In this document: piece after piece, positions 19,620-29,518 of the stretch
Layout of the letters: each line of letters starts with the position of its first letter
Numbering within the stretch: the first letter of the stretch is position 1
NCBI GenBank assembly: GCA_001770775.1
Contig: MESA01000033.1
Span: 204,584-268,583 of the forward strand
DNA length: 64,000 bases
Origin: Burkholderiales bacterium RIFCSPHIGHO2_12_FULL_63_20
Lineage (GTDB): Bacteria > Pseudomonadota > Gammaproteobacteria > Burkholderiales > Burkholderiaceae_C
Direction: 5' to 3'
Translations under genes and position numbers: made by a program
Notes under the pieces: generated by a model
The model's database searches: none
What the model was told of the DNA's origin: nothing
Seen by the model: the letters and a program-made list of their open reading frames with translations, nothing else

Positions 19620-21404
19620 ATGTCGACTTACAACGCCCCCGTCCGTGACATGTTGTTCACGATGAAGGAGGTGGCCGGGCTGGAGGGTATCTGCGCCCAG
19701 CCCGGTTTCGAAGAAACCACGCCCGACCTGGTCGAGGCCGTGCTGGAAGAGGCCTCGCGCTTCGCCACCGGCGTGCTCGATCCGCTGAACTGGCCGGGTG
19801 ACCAACAAGGTGCCCGGTGGGACAACGGTGTCGTGACCGCTGCCGATGGTTTCAAGGAGGCCTACGCGGCCTTCTGTGAGACCGGCTGGAACGGCATGCC
19901 CGCCTCGCCCGAGTTCGGTGGCCAGGGCCTGCCCACGCTGGTCTCGACCGCCGTGCTGGAGATGTGGAAGTCGTCGAACATGGCGTTCTCGCTGTGCCAG
20001 ATGTTGACCCTGGGTGCGATCGAAGCCCTGGTGCACCACGGCAGCCCCGCGCTGCAACAGCGTTTCCTGCCCAAGATGGTGTCGGGTCAGTGGACCGGCA
20101 CGATGAACCTGACCGAGCCACAAGCCGGGTCGGATTTGTCGGCCATCCGCACCCGCGCCGTGCCGGAAGGGGATCACTACCGCATCAGCGGCACCAAGAT
20201 CTTCATCACCTGGGGTGAGCACGACATGGCCGAGAACATCGTCCATCTGGTGCTGGCCCGCCTGCCCGATGCGCCTGAGGGTGTGAAGGGCATCTCGCTG
20301 TTCGTGTGCCCCAAGTTCCTCGTCAACGACGATGGCTCATTGGGTGAGCGCAACGACCTGGTGTGTGCGTCCATCGAGCACAAGATGGGTATCCATGCGA
20401 GCCCCACGGCCGTGATGTCTTTTGGCGACGGACCTGGCGCCATCGGGTATCTGGTCGGCGAACCTCACAAGGGTTTGGGCTACATGTTCACGATGATGAA
20501 CTACGCCCGTCTCAACGTCGGCCTGGAAGGTGTGGCCATTTCCGAGCGCGCCTACCAGCGTGCCCGTGCCTATGCCATCGACCGTGTGCAAGGCCGCACC
20601 CTGACCGAAGGCAGCCGCGGCATCATCGGCCACCCCGATGTGCGCCGCATGCTGATGGACATGAAGGCCCGTACCGAGGCCATGCGTGCCCTGGCCTATT
20701 TCGCGGCCGCGCAGATGGACCGTGCCCACAGCCATCCCGACGAGGCCACGCGGGTCAAGAGCCAGGCGCTGGTCGATCTGCTGATCCCCATCGTCAAGGG
20801 TTGCTGCACGGAAAACGCCCAAGGCATCACCGCCGACGGCGTGCAGATCCACGGCGGCATGGGCTTCATCGAAGAGACCGGCGCGGCGCAGTATGTGCGT
20901 GATGCCCGCATCACCACCATCTACGAAGGCACCACCGGCATCCAGGCCAACGACCTGATCGGGCGCAAGCTGATCCGTGACGATGGCGTGACGATGAAGG
21001 CGCTGCTGCACACGGTCTCGGCCGAGGCGCAGCGTCAGGTCGGCAGCGGCGATGCCGTGCTGCAGCAACTGGGACAAGGCCTGCAACGCGGTCTGGATGC
21101 GCTGGCGCAAGCCACCGAGTGGATCCTGACGCGCGCCAACCAGAGCCCTGCGGCCACCGCCGCCGGTGCCGTGCCTTACCTAAAGCTGTGCGGTACGGTG
21201 CTGGGCGCCTGGCTGGTGAACCGTGCGGCCGAAGCCGCCCAGCGCCAGCTGAGCGAAACCAGCCAGGACGATGCCTTCCTGAGCGCCAAGCTCATCACCG
21301 CACGCCACTACCAGCACCACGTGCTGGTCGAAGCCAACAGCTGGCGTGACCGCGTGATCAATGGCGCCATCAGCACCCTGGCGCTGCAAGACGATCAGTT
21401 CTGA
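19620..21404 (+). CDS. Acyl-CoA dehydrogenase (DmdC-like, long form)
   Basis: FAD enzyme that introduces a 2,3 double bond into an acyl-CoA. The 594-residue length, with an extra C-terminal domain, is that of the DmdC / 3-methylmercaptopropionyl-CoA dehydrogenase-like group. Motifs: NLTEPQAGSDL for FAD and substrate binding, FITWGEHD, HGGMGFIEETGAAQ and the catalytic Glu in YEGTTGIQAND (about 435). The previous gene unit supplies a matching CoA ligase. Two hairpins follow, the second a strong terminator. The substrate could be a short or branched acyl-CoA; a role in DMSP breakdown is not shown, since no DmdA is nearby. Confidence 0.9.
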   Translation: MSTYNAPVRDMLFTMKEVAGLEGICAQPGFEETTPDLVEAVLEEASRFATGVLDPLNWPGDQQGARWDNGVVTAADGFKEAYAAFCETGWNGMPASPEFGGQGLPTLVSTAVLEMWKSSNMAFSLCQMLTLGAIEALVHHGSPALQQRFLPKMVSGQWTGTMNLTEPQAGSDLSAIRTRAVPEGDHYRISGTKIFITWGEHDMAENIVHLVLARLPDAPEGVKGISLFVCPKFLVNDDGSLGERNDLVCASIEHKMGIHASPTAVMSFGDGPGAIGYLVGEPHKGLGYMFTMMNYARLNVGLEGVAISERAYQRARAYAIDRVQGRTLTEGSRGIIGHPDVRRMLMDMKARTEAMRALAYFAAAQMDRAHSHPDEATRVKSQALVDLLIPIVKGCCTENAQGITADGVQIHGGMGFIEETGAAQYVRDARITTIYEGTTGIQANDLIGRKLIRDDGVTMKALLHTVSAEAQRQVGSGDAVLQQLGQGLQRGLDALAQATEWILTRANQSPAATAAGAVPYLKLCGTVLGAWLVNRAAEAAQRQLSETSQDDAFLSAKLITARHYQHHVLVEANSWRDRVINGAISTLALQDDQF

Positions 21405-21454
21405 TCCGCCACCAGCGGATGTGCGACGATGGGCGTGCCGGCCCATCTTTTGAC

Positions 21455-21484
21455 GGCGTGTCCTCACCAGGACACGCCTTTTTT
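21455..21484 (+). terminator. Rho-independent terminator after the acyl-CoA dehydrogenase gene
   Basis: Nine-base stem GGCGTGTCC / GGACACGCC with a TCACCA loop, followed by TTTTTT. A weaker hairpin (ATGGGC / GCCCAT) lies just before it. Confidence 0.92.
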
Positions 21485-21504
21485 CATGCACGAGCGGTCA
21501 GCGA

Positions 21505-24500
21505 TCAGCCTTCGCCGTAGACCACGGTGGCCTGGGCATCGGGCATCAGCTCCTTGAGTCGCAACAGCGCCGCATCGCTGGGATACACCTTGGCCTGATC
21601 GCCCAGGTCCAGCTCGCCACGCGCCGACAGCTCGGGCGTGCGCCGCTCGATCACCACCCTCAGGCTCAAGCCCTGATGCGTATCGGGCAGATCGGGCTGC
21701 GGCGCCGCGACGCGACGCGCCGGGAACTCGCGCAGCAGCTCGTCCACCGGCAGCTTCTGGTCACGCGCAGTCAGGCGCACGAAGCGGGCATAGCGGCAAC
21801 GCGCCGCCGCCAGGCTCATCACAGACTGGACATTGAGGCGCAATCCGCCCGAGAAGCGATCGGTCTGGACCTTGCCGGTGATGATGACCAGCTCATCGTC
21901 CTTGAGCAGCTCCTTGTTGGCGTCCAGCGTGTCCTGGTTGGCCACGGCCTCGATCGTCTCGCTCTTGTCGTCCAGCTTGAACAAGCCCACCCGCCCGCGT
22001 GTGCCATTGATGACACGCAGCTCGCTGATGATGCCTGCCACCACCTGGGGTTCGCGACTGTCTTTCAGGTCGCCAATGCGCTGGCGCGCGATGCGGCGCA
22101 CCTCCGGCTCAGCCTCGTCGAACAGGTGGCCCGACAGGTAAAAGCCAATCGCCGTTTTCTCCAGGCCCAGACGCTCTTTCAAGGTCCACGGTTCGGCTGG
22201 CACCAGATCGGGCTCGTTGGTGGACGCTGCATGGCTGTCACCAAAGTCGAACAGCCCGCCCTGGTCGGCATTGGCCAGCAAGGTGTCGGCGTACTCGAAG
22301 GCCAGGCCCACACTGGCCAGCAGGCCGGCACGATGCGGCTCCAGCGAGTCAAAAGCGCCCGCCTTGATCAAGGCCTCCACCACCCGCTTGTTGACCTGCT
22401 TGCGGTCCACCCGCGCGCAGAAATCAAAGAAGCTCTTGAACGGCCCGTTCTCCGTGCGCTCGCGCACCAGTGCCTCAATGGCGCCCTGTCCCGTCCCCTT
22501 GACCGCCCCCAGCGCGTAGCAGATGGTCTTGTTGTCCAGCGGGATGAAGCGCCACGCGCCCTGGTTCACATCGGGCGGCGTGAAGGTGATGCCGAAGTTC
22601 TGCGTGGCATCGTCGTGGAAGATCTTGAGCTTGTCCGTGTCGTCGCTGGCAATCGTCATGTTGCCTGCGAAGAATTCGGCGGTGTAGTGCACCTTCAGCC
22701 AGGCCGTGTGATACGCCAGCAAGGCATACGCGGCCGCGTGCGACTTGTTGAAACCGTAGCCCGCGAACTTCTCCATCAAGTCGAAGATCTCGTCGGCCAG
22801 CTCCTTGCTGATGCCATTCTTGGCAGCACCGGCCGAGAAAATGGTCCGGTGCTCGGCCATCTCTTCGGCCTTCTTCTTGCCCATGGCGCGGCGCAGCATG
22901 TCCGCGCCGCCCAGCGAGTAGCCCCCCACCCGCTGGGCCACCTGCATCACCTGTTCCTGGTACACCATGATCCCGTAGGTTTCCGACAGCACCGAAGCCA
23001 TCAGCGGGTGCGGGTAGGTCACCTCTTCCTTGCCGTGCTTGCGCGCGCAGAAAGATGGAATCAGGTCCATGGGGCCCGGACGGTACAGCGCCACCAGGGC
23101 GATGATGTCCTCGAAGAGGCTGGGCTTGGCGTCGCGCAGCATGCCCTGCATCCCGCGCGATTCCAGCTGGAACACGGCCACGGTCTTGCCCTCGGACAAC
23201 AGCCGGTAGGTGGCCGCATCGTTCAGCGGGATCTTGGCGAAGTCGAAGTCCTTCTGGTCCGGATGCCGGGCCATGATGAACTCTTTGGTCGTCTCCAGAA
23301 TGGTCAGTGTGGCCAGGCCCAGAAAGTCGAACTTCACCAGGCCGATGGCCTCCACGTCGTCCTTGTCGTACTGGCTCACGGCCGAGTCGCTGCCCGGCTG
23401 CATGTACAGCGGGCAGAAGTCGGTGATCTTGCCCGGCGCAATCAGCACGCCCCCCGCGTGCATGCCGATGTTGCGCACCATGCCTTCCACGCGCATGGCC
23501 AGCTCCAGCAGCGCGGCCACTTCTTCCTCGGCCTTCTCACGCTCCTCCAGCTCGGGTGCTTCCTTGCGGGCGTAGATCACGCCGCTGTCGGGGTTCTCGG
23601 GCACGCGCGCCAGCGTCACGGACTTGCCGGGTGGTGCCGGAATCAGCTTGGCGATGCTGTCCACATGGCCATAGCCCATGCCCAGCACGCGGCCCACGTC
23701 GCGCAGGGCCGCCTTGGCCGCCATCGTGCCGAAGGTGGCGATCTGCGAGACGGCATCGCGCCCGTAGCGGTCCTTCACATAGTCGATGACGCGGTCGCGG
23801 TTGCCCTGACAGAAGTCAATGTCGAAGTCGGGCATGGACACCCGCTCCGGGTTCAGGAAGCGCTCGAACAGCAGGTTGTACTTGAGCGGGTCCAGGTCGG
23901 TGATCTTGAGCGCATAGGCCACCAGCGAGCCAGCACCCGAACCCCGGCCCGGCCCCACGGGGCAGCCATTGTTCTTGGCCCAGTTGATGAAGTCCTGCAC
24001 GATCAGGAAGTAGCCCGGAAAGCCCATCTTCAGGATGGTGTTGATCTCGAAGTCCAGGCGCTCCACATACGTCGGGCGCTGGGCATTGCGCTCGGCCTCG
24101 TCTGGATACAAGTGCAGCAGGCGCTCTTCCAGGCCTTCATGCGACAGCTCGCGGAAGTAGTCCGCCATGGGCTGCGGCTCGCCGTTGGGCATGATCGGCG
24201 TCGGGAAGTTGGGCAGCTGTGGCTTGCCCAGCACCAGGCTCAAGGAGCAGCGGCGTGCAATCGCCACCGTGTTGGCAATGGCCGAGGGGATGTCGGCAAA
24301 GAGGGCCTCCATCTCGGCCGAGGTCTTGAAATACTGCTCCCGCGTGAAGCGCTTGATGCGCTTGGGGTTGCCCAGGGTTTCGCCCTCGGCAATGCAGGTA
24401 CGCGCCTCGTGCGCCTCGAAATCGTCGGGCGTCTGGAACTGGATCGGGTGGGTGGCCACCACGGGCAGGCCCAGCCGCGCGGCCAGGGGCACAGCCGCAC

Positions 24501-25038
24501 GGATGTAGGGCTCATTGGTGGCGTGGCCGCTGCGCTGCAGTTCGATGTAGAAGCGGTTGGGAAAGGCCGCCGCCAGCTTGCGCGCCTGGGCCTCGGCCTT
24601 GGGCACGTCCCCATGGGACAGCGCCTGCCCCACCAGCCCCATCTCCGCCCCCGACAGGCAAATCAGCCCCTCGTTGCGCTCGACCAGCGACGCCCAGTGC
24701 ACCCAGGCGTGGGTGCGCTGCCCCGGCGCCGTCCAGGCCTCGCCCAACAGCTCTGACAGGCGCAGATAGCCCTGGCGGTTCTGGATCAGCAGCAGCAAGC
24801 GCGTGGGCGCCTTGCCGGGCTCTTCGGGCTCCACCCACACGTCCGCGCCGATGATGGGCTGCACGCCCTTCTTTTGCGCGCTCTTGTACAGCTTGAGCGC
24901 CCCGAACAGGTTGCTCAGGTCCGTGACCGCGACGGCGGGCTGGCCATCCTTGGCCGCGGCCTTGACCAGGTCGTCGATGCGGACGGTGCCGTCAACAACA
25001 GAATATTCGGAGTGGGAGCGCAGGTGAACGAAAGGCAT
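21505..25038 (-). CDS. dnaE: DNA polymerase III alpha subunit
   Basis: Replicative polymerase of 1177 residues. The N-terminal PHP domain starts with HLRSHSEYSVVDG. The polymerase active site is in PMPDFDIDFCQGNRD-like sequence near residue 402 (seen as PDFDIDFCQGNRD). Further on are GPGRGSGAGSLVAY, the helix-hairpin-helix region and a C-terminal OB fold (about 985-1060). Length and motifs match the E. coli-type DnaE1, not the shorter error-prone DnaE2. It appears monocistronic and converges with the acyl-CoA dehydrogenase gene. Confidence 0.98.
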   Translation of the reverse strand: MPFVHLRSHSEYSVVDGTVRIDDLVKAAAKDGQPAVAVTDLSNLFGALKLYKSAQKKGVQPIIGADVWVEPEEPGKAPTRLLLLIQNRQGYLRLSELLGEAWTAPGQRTHAWVHWASLVERNEGLICLSGAEMGLVGQALSHGDVPKAEAQARKLAAAFPNRFYIELQRSGHATNEPYIRAAVPLAARLGLPVVATHPIQFQTPDDFEAHEARTCIAEGETLGNPKRIKRFTREQYFKTSAEMEALFADIPSAIANTVAIARRCSLSLVLGKPQLPNFPTPIMPNGEPQPMADYFRELSHEGLEERLLHLYPDEAERNAQRPTYVERLDFEINTILKMGFPGYFLIVQDFINWAKNNGCPVGPGRGSGAGSLVAYALKITDLDPLKYNLLFERFLNPERVSMPDFDIDFCQGNRDRVIDYVKDRYGRDAVSQIATFGTMAAKAALRDVGRVLGMGYGHVDSIAKLIPAPPGKSVTLARVPENPDSGVIYARKEAPELEEREKAEEEVAALLELAMRVEGMVRNIGMHAGGVLIAPGKITDFCPLYMQPGSDSAVSQYDKDDVEAIGLVKFDFLGLATLTILETTKEFIMARHPDQKDFDFAKIPLNDAATYRLLSEGKTVAVFQLESRGMQGMLRDAKPSLFEDIIALVALYRPGPMDLIPSFCARKHGKEEVTYPHPLMASVLSETYGIMVYQEQVMQVAQRVGGYSLGGADMLRRAMGKKKAEEMAEHRTIFSAGAAKNGISKELADEIFDLMEKFAGYGFNKSHAAAYALLAYHTAWLKVHYTAEFFAGNMTIASDDTDKLKIFHDDATQNFGITFTPPDVNQGAWRFIPLDNKTICYALGAVKGTGQGAIEALVRERTENGPFKSFFDFCARVDRKQVNKRVVEALIKAGAFDSLEPHRAGLLASVGLAFEYADTLLANADQGGLFDFGDSHAASTNEPDLVPAEPWTLKERLGLEKTAIGFYLSGHLFDEAEPEVRRIARQRIGDLKDSREPQVVAGIISELRVINGTRGRVGLFKLDDKSETIEAVANQDTLDANKELLKDDELVIITGKVQTDRFSGGLRLNVQSVMSLAAARCRYARFVRLTARDQKLPVDELLREFPARRVAAPQPDLPDTHQGLSLRVVIERRTPELSARGELDLGDQAKVYPSDAALLRLKELMPDAQATVVYGEG

Positions 25039-25092
25039 CCGGGCATTGTAAGAAGCCTGGGCCTCGCGGATCCGTTCAATCCGCAGAGACTG

Positions 25093-26121
25093 TCAGAGAC
25101 TGTCGGTCGCGCCCCGAAACTCACGCGGCGTCACGCCCAGCCAGCGCCGGAAGGTCCGGCTGAAGTTGGAGGTGTCCTGATACCCCAATCGCTCGGCAAT
25201 GGCCTCCACGCTCAGGGGCGTCTGCACCAGCAACCAGCAGGCCAGCTCTTCCCGAACACCGTCGAGCAGCTGCTGGTAGGTCACACCCTCATCACGCAGA
25301 TGCCGGATCAGGGTGCGGGCCGACACGTGTTCGATCTCGGCCATCTGCTCCAGCGTGGGGTACGCCCCCTCACAGGCGACCAGACGCTGTTGCACGCGCG
25401 ACGTCACGCTGCCCTTTTCCTGCTGTGTGAGCAAGCGCTCACAATCGCGCCAGGCCACGCGGTAGGCCTCGGCATCGGGCGCCAGACTGGGGCAGGTCAG
25501 CAAATCCATCGGCAGCTCGATGCGCAAGGCCGGCGCCCCAAAACTGCACTGCGGACAGAACTCGCGGTAGGCCTGCGCGCAGGCGGGCTCCTCAAAAGGC
25601 CAGTGGATGGTGACCCGCGTGCGCAGATCCTGCCCCGTGATCGTCTCCATCAGGCGGACCATGGCCCCCGCGAAATGCCCCATGAGGTAGGTCCGGAACT
25701 CATCGGCCACTAGGTCTTCACGCAACAGCAGGGCCAGGCCCCCCTCGGTCTGCACGTCGAAGTGGGCCACGCGCTGGCGCAGGGCCACAAAACGCTGCAT
25801 CACCATCAGCACCTGCCCCACATCGCGGGCGGCCATGGCCGCATACCCCGGTGCGCCGTGGGCAGACAACTGCGTGCTCTGCCCCACCACCAGTCCCAAC
25901 CACGGGCAATCACTCAAGGCCAGGGCGCGCAACACCACACGGCGCACCTGCTCCAGGCTCAGGAACAGGTTGCTGGCGTGCAGATCGTGCCAGCTCAAAC
26001 GCGTGCCCTGCAGGATCTCGGCCTCGCTGAAGCCCCGACGCCGCAACTCGGCGCACAACAGGCGCACATAGACCGGGTGCAGCGAAGGTTGGAGCCAGCG
26101 GTCTGGCGGGTGCATCGACAT
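25093..26121 (-). CDS. AraC-family regulator, divergent from alkB
   Basis: A 342-residue regulator with an arabinose-binding-like N-terminal domain of the OruR/ArgR-type AraC group (about 20-210) and two C-terminal helix-turn-helix motifs (about 235-330, with RLGYQDTSNFSRTFRRWLG). It faces alkB across 119 bases that contain a perfect 8+4+8 palindrome, so it is the likely alkane-hydroxylase regulator (inference). In other bacteria, AraC-type regulators of alkane genes respond to alkanes or fatty acids. Two ATGs six bases apart (26121, 26115) are equally possible starts. Confidence 0.87.
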   Translation of the reverse strand: MSMHPPDRWLQPSLHPVYVRLLCAELRRRGFSEAEILQGTRLSWHDLHASNLFLSLEQVRRVVLRALALSDCPWLGLVVGQSTQLSAHGAPGYAAMAARDVGQVLMVMQRFVALRQRVAHFDVQTEGGLALLLREDLVADEFRTYLMGHFAGAMVRLMETITGQDLRTRVTIHWPFEEPACAQAYREFCPQCSFGAPALRIELPMDLLTCPSLAPDAEAYRVAWRDCERLLTQQEKGSVTSRVQQRLVACEGAYPTLEQMAEIEHVSARTLIRHLRDEGVTYQQLLDGVREELACWLLVQTPLSVEAIAERLGYQDTSNFSRTFRRWLGVTPREFRGATDSL

Positions 26122-26143
26122 CGTTTCGGCGCAGCCTCATTGT

Positions 26144-26163
26144 CACAATATGACGATATTGTG
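26144..26163. promoter_or_regulatory. Palindromic operator candidate between araC-type gene and alkB
   Basis: CACAATAT and ATATTGTG form a perfect inverted repeat with a four-base spacer (GACG), 22 bases upstream of the AraC-family start and 77 upstream of the alkB start. It is strikingly A/T-rich for the region. An AraC protein more often binds direct repeats, so another regulator is also possible. Confidence 0.6.
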
Positions 26164-26240
26164 CCAGCACAAACGGTGTTGCGCGTCAAGCCCAAAACGC
26201 AAGATGTGCCCATGGTTCAAACCACTGAGGACACATCCGC

Positions 26241-27422
26241 ATGAGCGCCACCCTGCCCCTTCCCACCGACCAGCAACCCGCCTACCGCGACCGCAAACGC
26301 CTGATGTGGCTGCTGTCGGTCATCGGCCCCGCCGGCGTCACCATCGGCCCGGTGGCATACCTGATGGGCGCCACCTCGGAGGCCTGGTTCTTCGTGGCCT
26401 TCGCGTTCTTCTACGGTGTCATCCCCCTGCTGGACTGGCTGCTGGGCGAAGACCTGAGCAACCCGCCCGAATCTGTGGTGCCCCGCCTGGAGGCAGATCG
26501 CTACTACCGCTGGATCAACTACGCCGTGGTCCCCGTGCTGTGGGGCAGCCTGCTGTTCAACTGCATCTTCGTGGCCACGCATGAGCTGTCCTGGATGGCC
26601 TGGCTGGCCACCGCCGTCATCACCGGCTCCATGCTGGGCTTTGGCCTGAACCTCAGCCACGAACTGGGTCACAAGAAGGACTGGCTGGGCCGCAAGCTCG
26701 GTCTGTTCAACTCGGCGCTGGGTGGCTATGGCCACTTCTCGATCGAGCACAACCGCGGGCACCACCGGCACGTGGCCACCTCCGAGGATCCGGCCTCCTC
26801 CAAGATGGGCGAGACCATCTACCGCTTCGTCTTCCGCGAAATGCCCGGCGCCTTCTTTCGCGCCTGGGATCTGGAGACCGAGCGCCTGGAACGCCAAGGC
26901 CAGTCGCCCTGGAGCCTGAACAACGAGATCATCCAGGCCGGCCTGGTCACCCTCGGGCTGTATGGCGGCCTGATCGCAGCCTTCGGCCCGAAGATGGTGC
27001 CGGTGCTGGCCGTGGTGGCCTTCTGGGGCGCCTTCCAGCTGACGTCGGCCAACTACATCGAGCACTACGGCCTGCTGCGCCGCAAGCTGCCCGACGGCCG
27101 CTACGAGCGTTGCGAGCCGCACCACTCCTGGAACAGCAACCACATCATCTCCAACCTGATCGTGTTCCATCTGCAGCGCCACTCGGATCACCACGCCAAC
27201 CCGACCCGCAGCTACCAGTCCTTGCGCAACTTCCCCGAGTTGCCCACGCTGCCCTCGGGCTACTTCGGCATGTTCCTGGCCGCCTATGTGCCGCCCATCT
27301 GGTTTGCCATCATGGACAAGCGGGTGATCGCCGCGACCGGTGGCGATGTCCAGCGCATCAACTTCCTGCCCGCCCAGCGCGCCCGGCTGGTGCGCCAGTT
27401 CGGCCTGCGTGAGCAGCCCTGA
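26241..27422 (+). CDS. alkB: Alkane 1-monooxygenase (AlkB-type)
   Basis: Integral-membrane di-iron hydroxylase that oxidises medium/long n-alkanes to 1-alkanols, with electrons from rubredoxin. The 393-residue protein has six predicted membrane segments and all histidine boxes: HELGHK (about 141), EHNRGHHRH (about 169), the [10 protein letters not shown] signature (about 271) and LQRHSDHHA (about 310). No rubredoxin domain is fused and no rubredoxin or rubredoxin reductase gene is nearby, so the electron partners must be encoded elsewhere. Control is probably by the divergent AraC-family gene. Marks the organism as a potential alkane degrader. Confidence 0.95.
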   Translation: MSATLPLPTDQQPAYRDRKRLMWLLSVIGPAGVTIGPVAYLMGATSEAWFFVAFAFFYGVIPLLDWLLGEDLSNPPESVVPRLEADRYYRWINYAVVPVLWGSLLFNCIFVATHELSWMAWLATAVITGSMLGFGLNLSHELGHKKDWLGRKLGLFNSALGGYGHFSIEHNRGHHRHVATSEDPASSKMGETIYRFVFREMPGAFFRAWDLETERLERQGQSPWSLNNEIIQAGLVTLGLYGGLIAAFGPKMVPVLAVVAFWGAFQLTSANYIEHYGLLRRKLPDGRYERCEPHHSWNSNHIISNLIVFHLQRHSDHHANPTRSYQSLRNFPELPTLPSGYFGMFLAAYVPPIWFAIMDKRVIAATGGDVQRINFLPAQRARLVRQFGLREQP

Positions 27423-27439
27423 CTTTCTACAATGCGGGG

Positions 27440-28195
27440 ATGAGTCCTGTCCTGAACATCTCCGCCTACCAATTCGTCACCCTGGATGACGCCCTCGCCC
27501 TGCGCGATCGGCTCCATGCCGAAGCGCAGGCGCGCGACCTCAAGGGCACGGTGCTGATCGCAGAGGAAGGCATCAACCTCTTCCTCGCCGGCCCCGGTGA
27601 GGCGGTGCGCGGCTGGGTCGACGTGCTGCGCCAGGATCCCCGCTTTGCGGACCTGGCCCCCAAGGAAAGCTGGTCCGAGACGGTGCCGTTCAAGAAGCTG
27701 CTGGTGAAGGTCAAGGGCGAGATCATCCGCATGAACCACCCCACCATCCGCCCGGACGAGCGCGGCGACAGCGGCCGCGCCCCGGCGGTCGAGCCCGCCG
27801 TGCTCAAACGCTGGCTGGACCAGGGCCACGACGACGAGGGCCGCCCCGTCGTCACCCTGGACACGCGCAACGCCTTCGAGGTGGACTACGGCACCTTCGA
27901 GGGCGCGGTGGACTGGCGCATCCACAAGTTCAGCGAGTTTCCCGACGCGGTGCAGGCCCACAAGGACGAATTCGCCGGCAAGACCGTGGTGAGCTTTTGC
28001 ACCGGCGGCATCCGCTGCGAAAAAGCCGCGCTCTACATGCAGGAGGCCGGCATCGACCACGTCTACCAGCTAGAAGGCGGCATCCTCAAGTACTTCGAGC
28101 TGACCGACGGCGCGCACTGGCAGGGCGACTGCTTCGTGTTCGACGCCCGCGAGGCTCTGGGCGCGCAACTCACCCCCAAGGCACCGGCCGCTTAA
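27440..28195 (+). CDS. trhO: tRNA uridine(34) hydroxylase, rhodanese-like
   Basis: A 251-residue TrhO/YceA protein. Known members use oxygen to hydroxylate U34 of certain tRNAs at C5, the first step toward 5-(carboxy)methoxyuridine. The N-terminal acylphosphatase-like domain precedes a rhodanese domain with the catalytic Cys in [12 protein letters not shown] (Cys about 187). [12 protein letters not shown] and [13 protein letters not shown] are family stretches. A TACAAT box lies seven bases upstream of the ATG, so the message may be leaderless. Its stop overlaps the stop of the convergent channel gene by four bases. Confidence 0.92.
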   Translation: MSPVLNISAYQFVTLDDALALRDRLHAEAQARDLKGTVLIAEEGINLFLAGPGEAVRGWVDVLRQDPRFADLAPKESWSETVPFKKLLVKVKGEIIRMNHPTIRPDERGDSGRAPAVEPAVLKRWLDQGHDDEGRPVVTLDTRNAFEVDYGTFEGAVDWRIHKFSEFPDAVQAHKDEFAGKTVVSFCTGGIRCEKAALYMQEAGIDHVYQLEGGILKYFELTDGAHWQGDCFVFDAREALGAQLTPKAPAA

Positions 28196-29508
28196 GGCGT
28201 GGCGGGCCGGGCTGCCATGGCCGGCGCTCTTTCGGGTGCGATATCGGGCGCCGTTGCGGCGACCGGAGCCGGGGCCACCCCCACCATCGTGCGCAAATCA
28301 GCGCCAGACGGGTGCTGGAACACGCGCAGACCGAACTCAGGCAAGATCGCCAACAGGTGGTCGAAGATGTCCGACTGGATGCCCTCATAGGCCACCCACT
28401 CGGTCGTGTTGGTGAAACAGTAGATCTCCATCGGCAGCCCATCCGAGGTCGGATCGAGCTGGCGCACCATCAGCGTCATCGCCTGATGGATGCCGGGCTG
28501 GCGGCGCAGATAGCGCTCCACATACATCCGGAAGATGCCCACATTGGTGACGCGGCGGCGGTTGACCACATCGCGCTCGCTGCCCGGCGCCCGCGCGTTC
28601 CACTCGGCCAGCTCGGTCTCCTTGGCCGACAGGTAGTCGGTGAGCACATCAAAGCGGCTCAGGGCCTGCGCCTCGGCGTCGGTCAGAAAGCGAATGCTCT
28701 GCTGGTCCAGATACACGCTGCGCTTGATGCGCCGCCCACCCGACTCCGTCATGCCCCGCCAGTTGCGGAACGAATCCGAAATCAGGCGCTTGGTGGGGAT
28801 GTTGGTGATCGTCTTGTCCCAGTTCTGCACCTTGACCGTGTGCAGGGCAATGTCGACCACGCCGCCGTCTACCCCGATCTGCGGCATCTGAATCCAGTCC
28901 CCCACACGCACCATGTCGTTCGAGCTCAGCTGCACACTGGCCACCAGCGACAGCAAGGTGTCCTGAAAGATCAGCATCAGCACTGCCGCCATCGCCCCCA
29001 GGCCCGACAGCAGGATCAGCGGCGAGCGGTCCACCAAGGTGGCGATCATCAAGATGGCCGCCAGCGCATAGATACCGATCTTGACCACCTGCACATAGCC
29101 CTTGATGGGCCGCTGCACCGCGTCGGCGCGCTTTTGCCACAAGGTGTTGACCAGGTCCAGCACGTTGGCCAGGGCCAGCGCCAGCGTCAGCACGATGAAC
29201 GCGCCGCACACGTTCTGCACCACGGTGACGACGGCCTCGGGCAACTCCGGCACGGTCTGGATGCCCCAGGTCAGCACCAGCGCAGGCACCACATGGGCCA
29301 GGCGGGAGATCACCCGCAGCGCCTTGACCTCCGGCTCGTGAGCCAGCGAGGTCGCCTTCAGCGCCTGATTGACGCTGCGCAGCAGGATGTGTTTGGTCAG
29401 CCAGTTGGCCACCCACGCCAGGGTGATCAGGGCGGCCAGCGCCAGCACGGTGTAAGACACAGGGTGGCGTTCCAGCCAGTCCATCAGCTCGGGAAATTGC
29501 TCTTGCAT
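28192..29508 (-). CDS. MscS-family mechanosensitive channel (YbdG/MscM-like)
   Basis: Inner-membrane channel of 438 residues that would open on hypo-osmotic stress. Five membrane segments in the first ~200 residues end in the pore-lining helix ([20 protein letters not shown]), followed by the beta domain ([20 protein letters not shown]) and the C-terminal MscS alpha/beta domain. The insertion between beta and alpha/beta parts and the length fit YbdG (about 415 residues), not short MscS. An Ala/Pro-rich tail ends the protein. An upstream in-frame GTG/ATG region exists, but the ATG at 29508 starts just before the first helix. Confidence 0.88.
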   Translation of the reverse strand: MQEQFPELMDWLERHPVSYTVLALAALITLAWVANWLTKHILLRSVNQALKATSLAHEPEVKALRVISRLAHVVPALVLTWGIQTVPELPEAVVTVVQNVCGAFIVLTLALALANVLDLVNTLWQKRADAVQRPIKGYVQVVKIGIYALAAILMIATLVDRSPLILLSGLGAMAAVLMLIFQDTLLSLVASVQLSSNDMVRVGDWIQMPQIGVDGGVVDIALHTVKVQNWDKTITNIPTKRLISDSFRNWRGMTESGGRRIKRSVYLDQQSIRFLTDAEAQALSRFDVLTDYLSAKETELAEWNARAPGSERDVVNRRRVTNVGIFRMYVERYLRRQPGIHQAMTLMVRQLDPTSDGLPMEIYCFTNTTEWVAYEGIQSDIFDHLLAILPEFGLRVFQHPSGADLRTMVGVAPAPVAATAPDIAPERAPAMAARPATP

Positions 29509-29518
29509 GCCCCCGACC

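Noticed and set aside
17712-20246. Long minus-strand frame across actP and the acyl-CoA dehydrogenase
   Set aside because: His/Gln/Arg-rich composition with no domain; a shadow of the real genes on the + strand.
21676-24756. Long + strand frame opposite dnaE
   Set aside because: The dnaE gene on the minus strand has all family motifs; the opposite frame has none.
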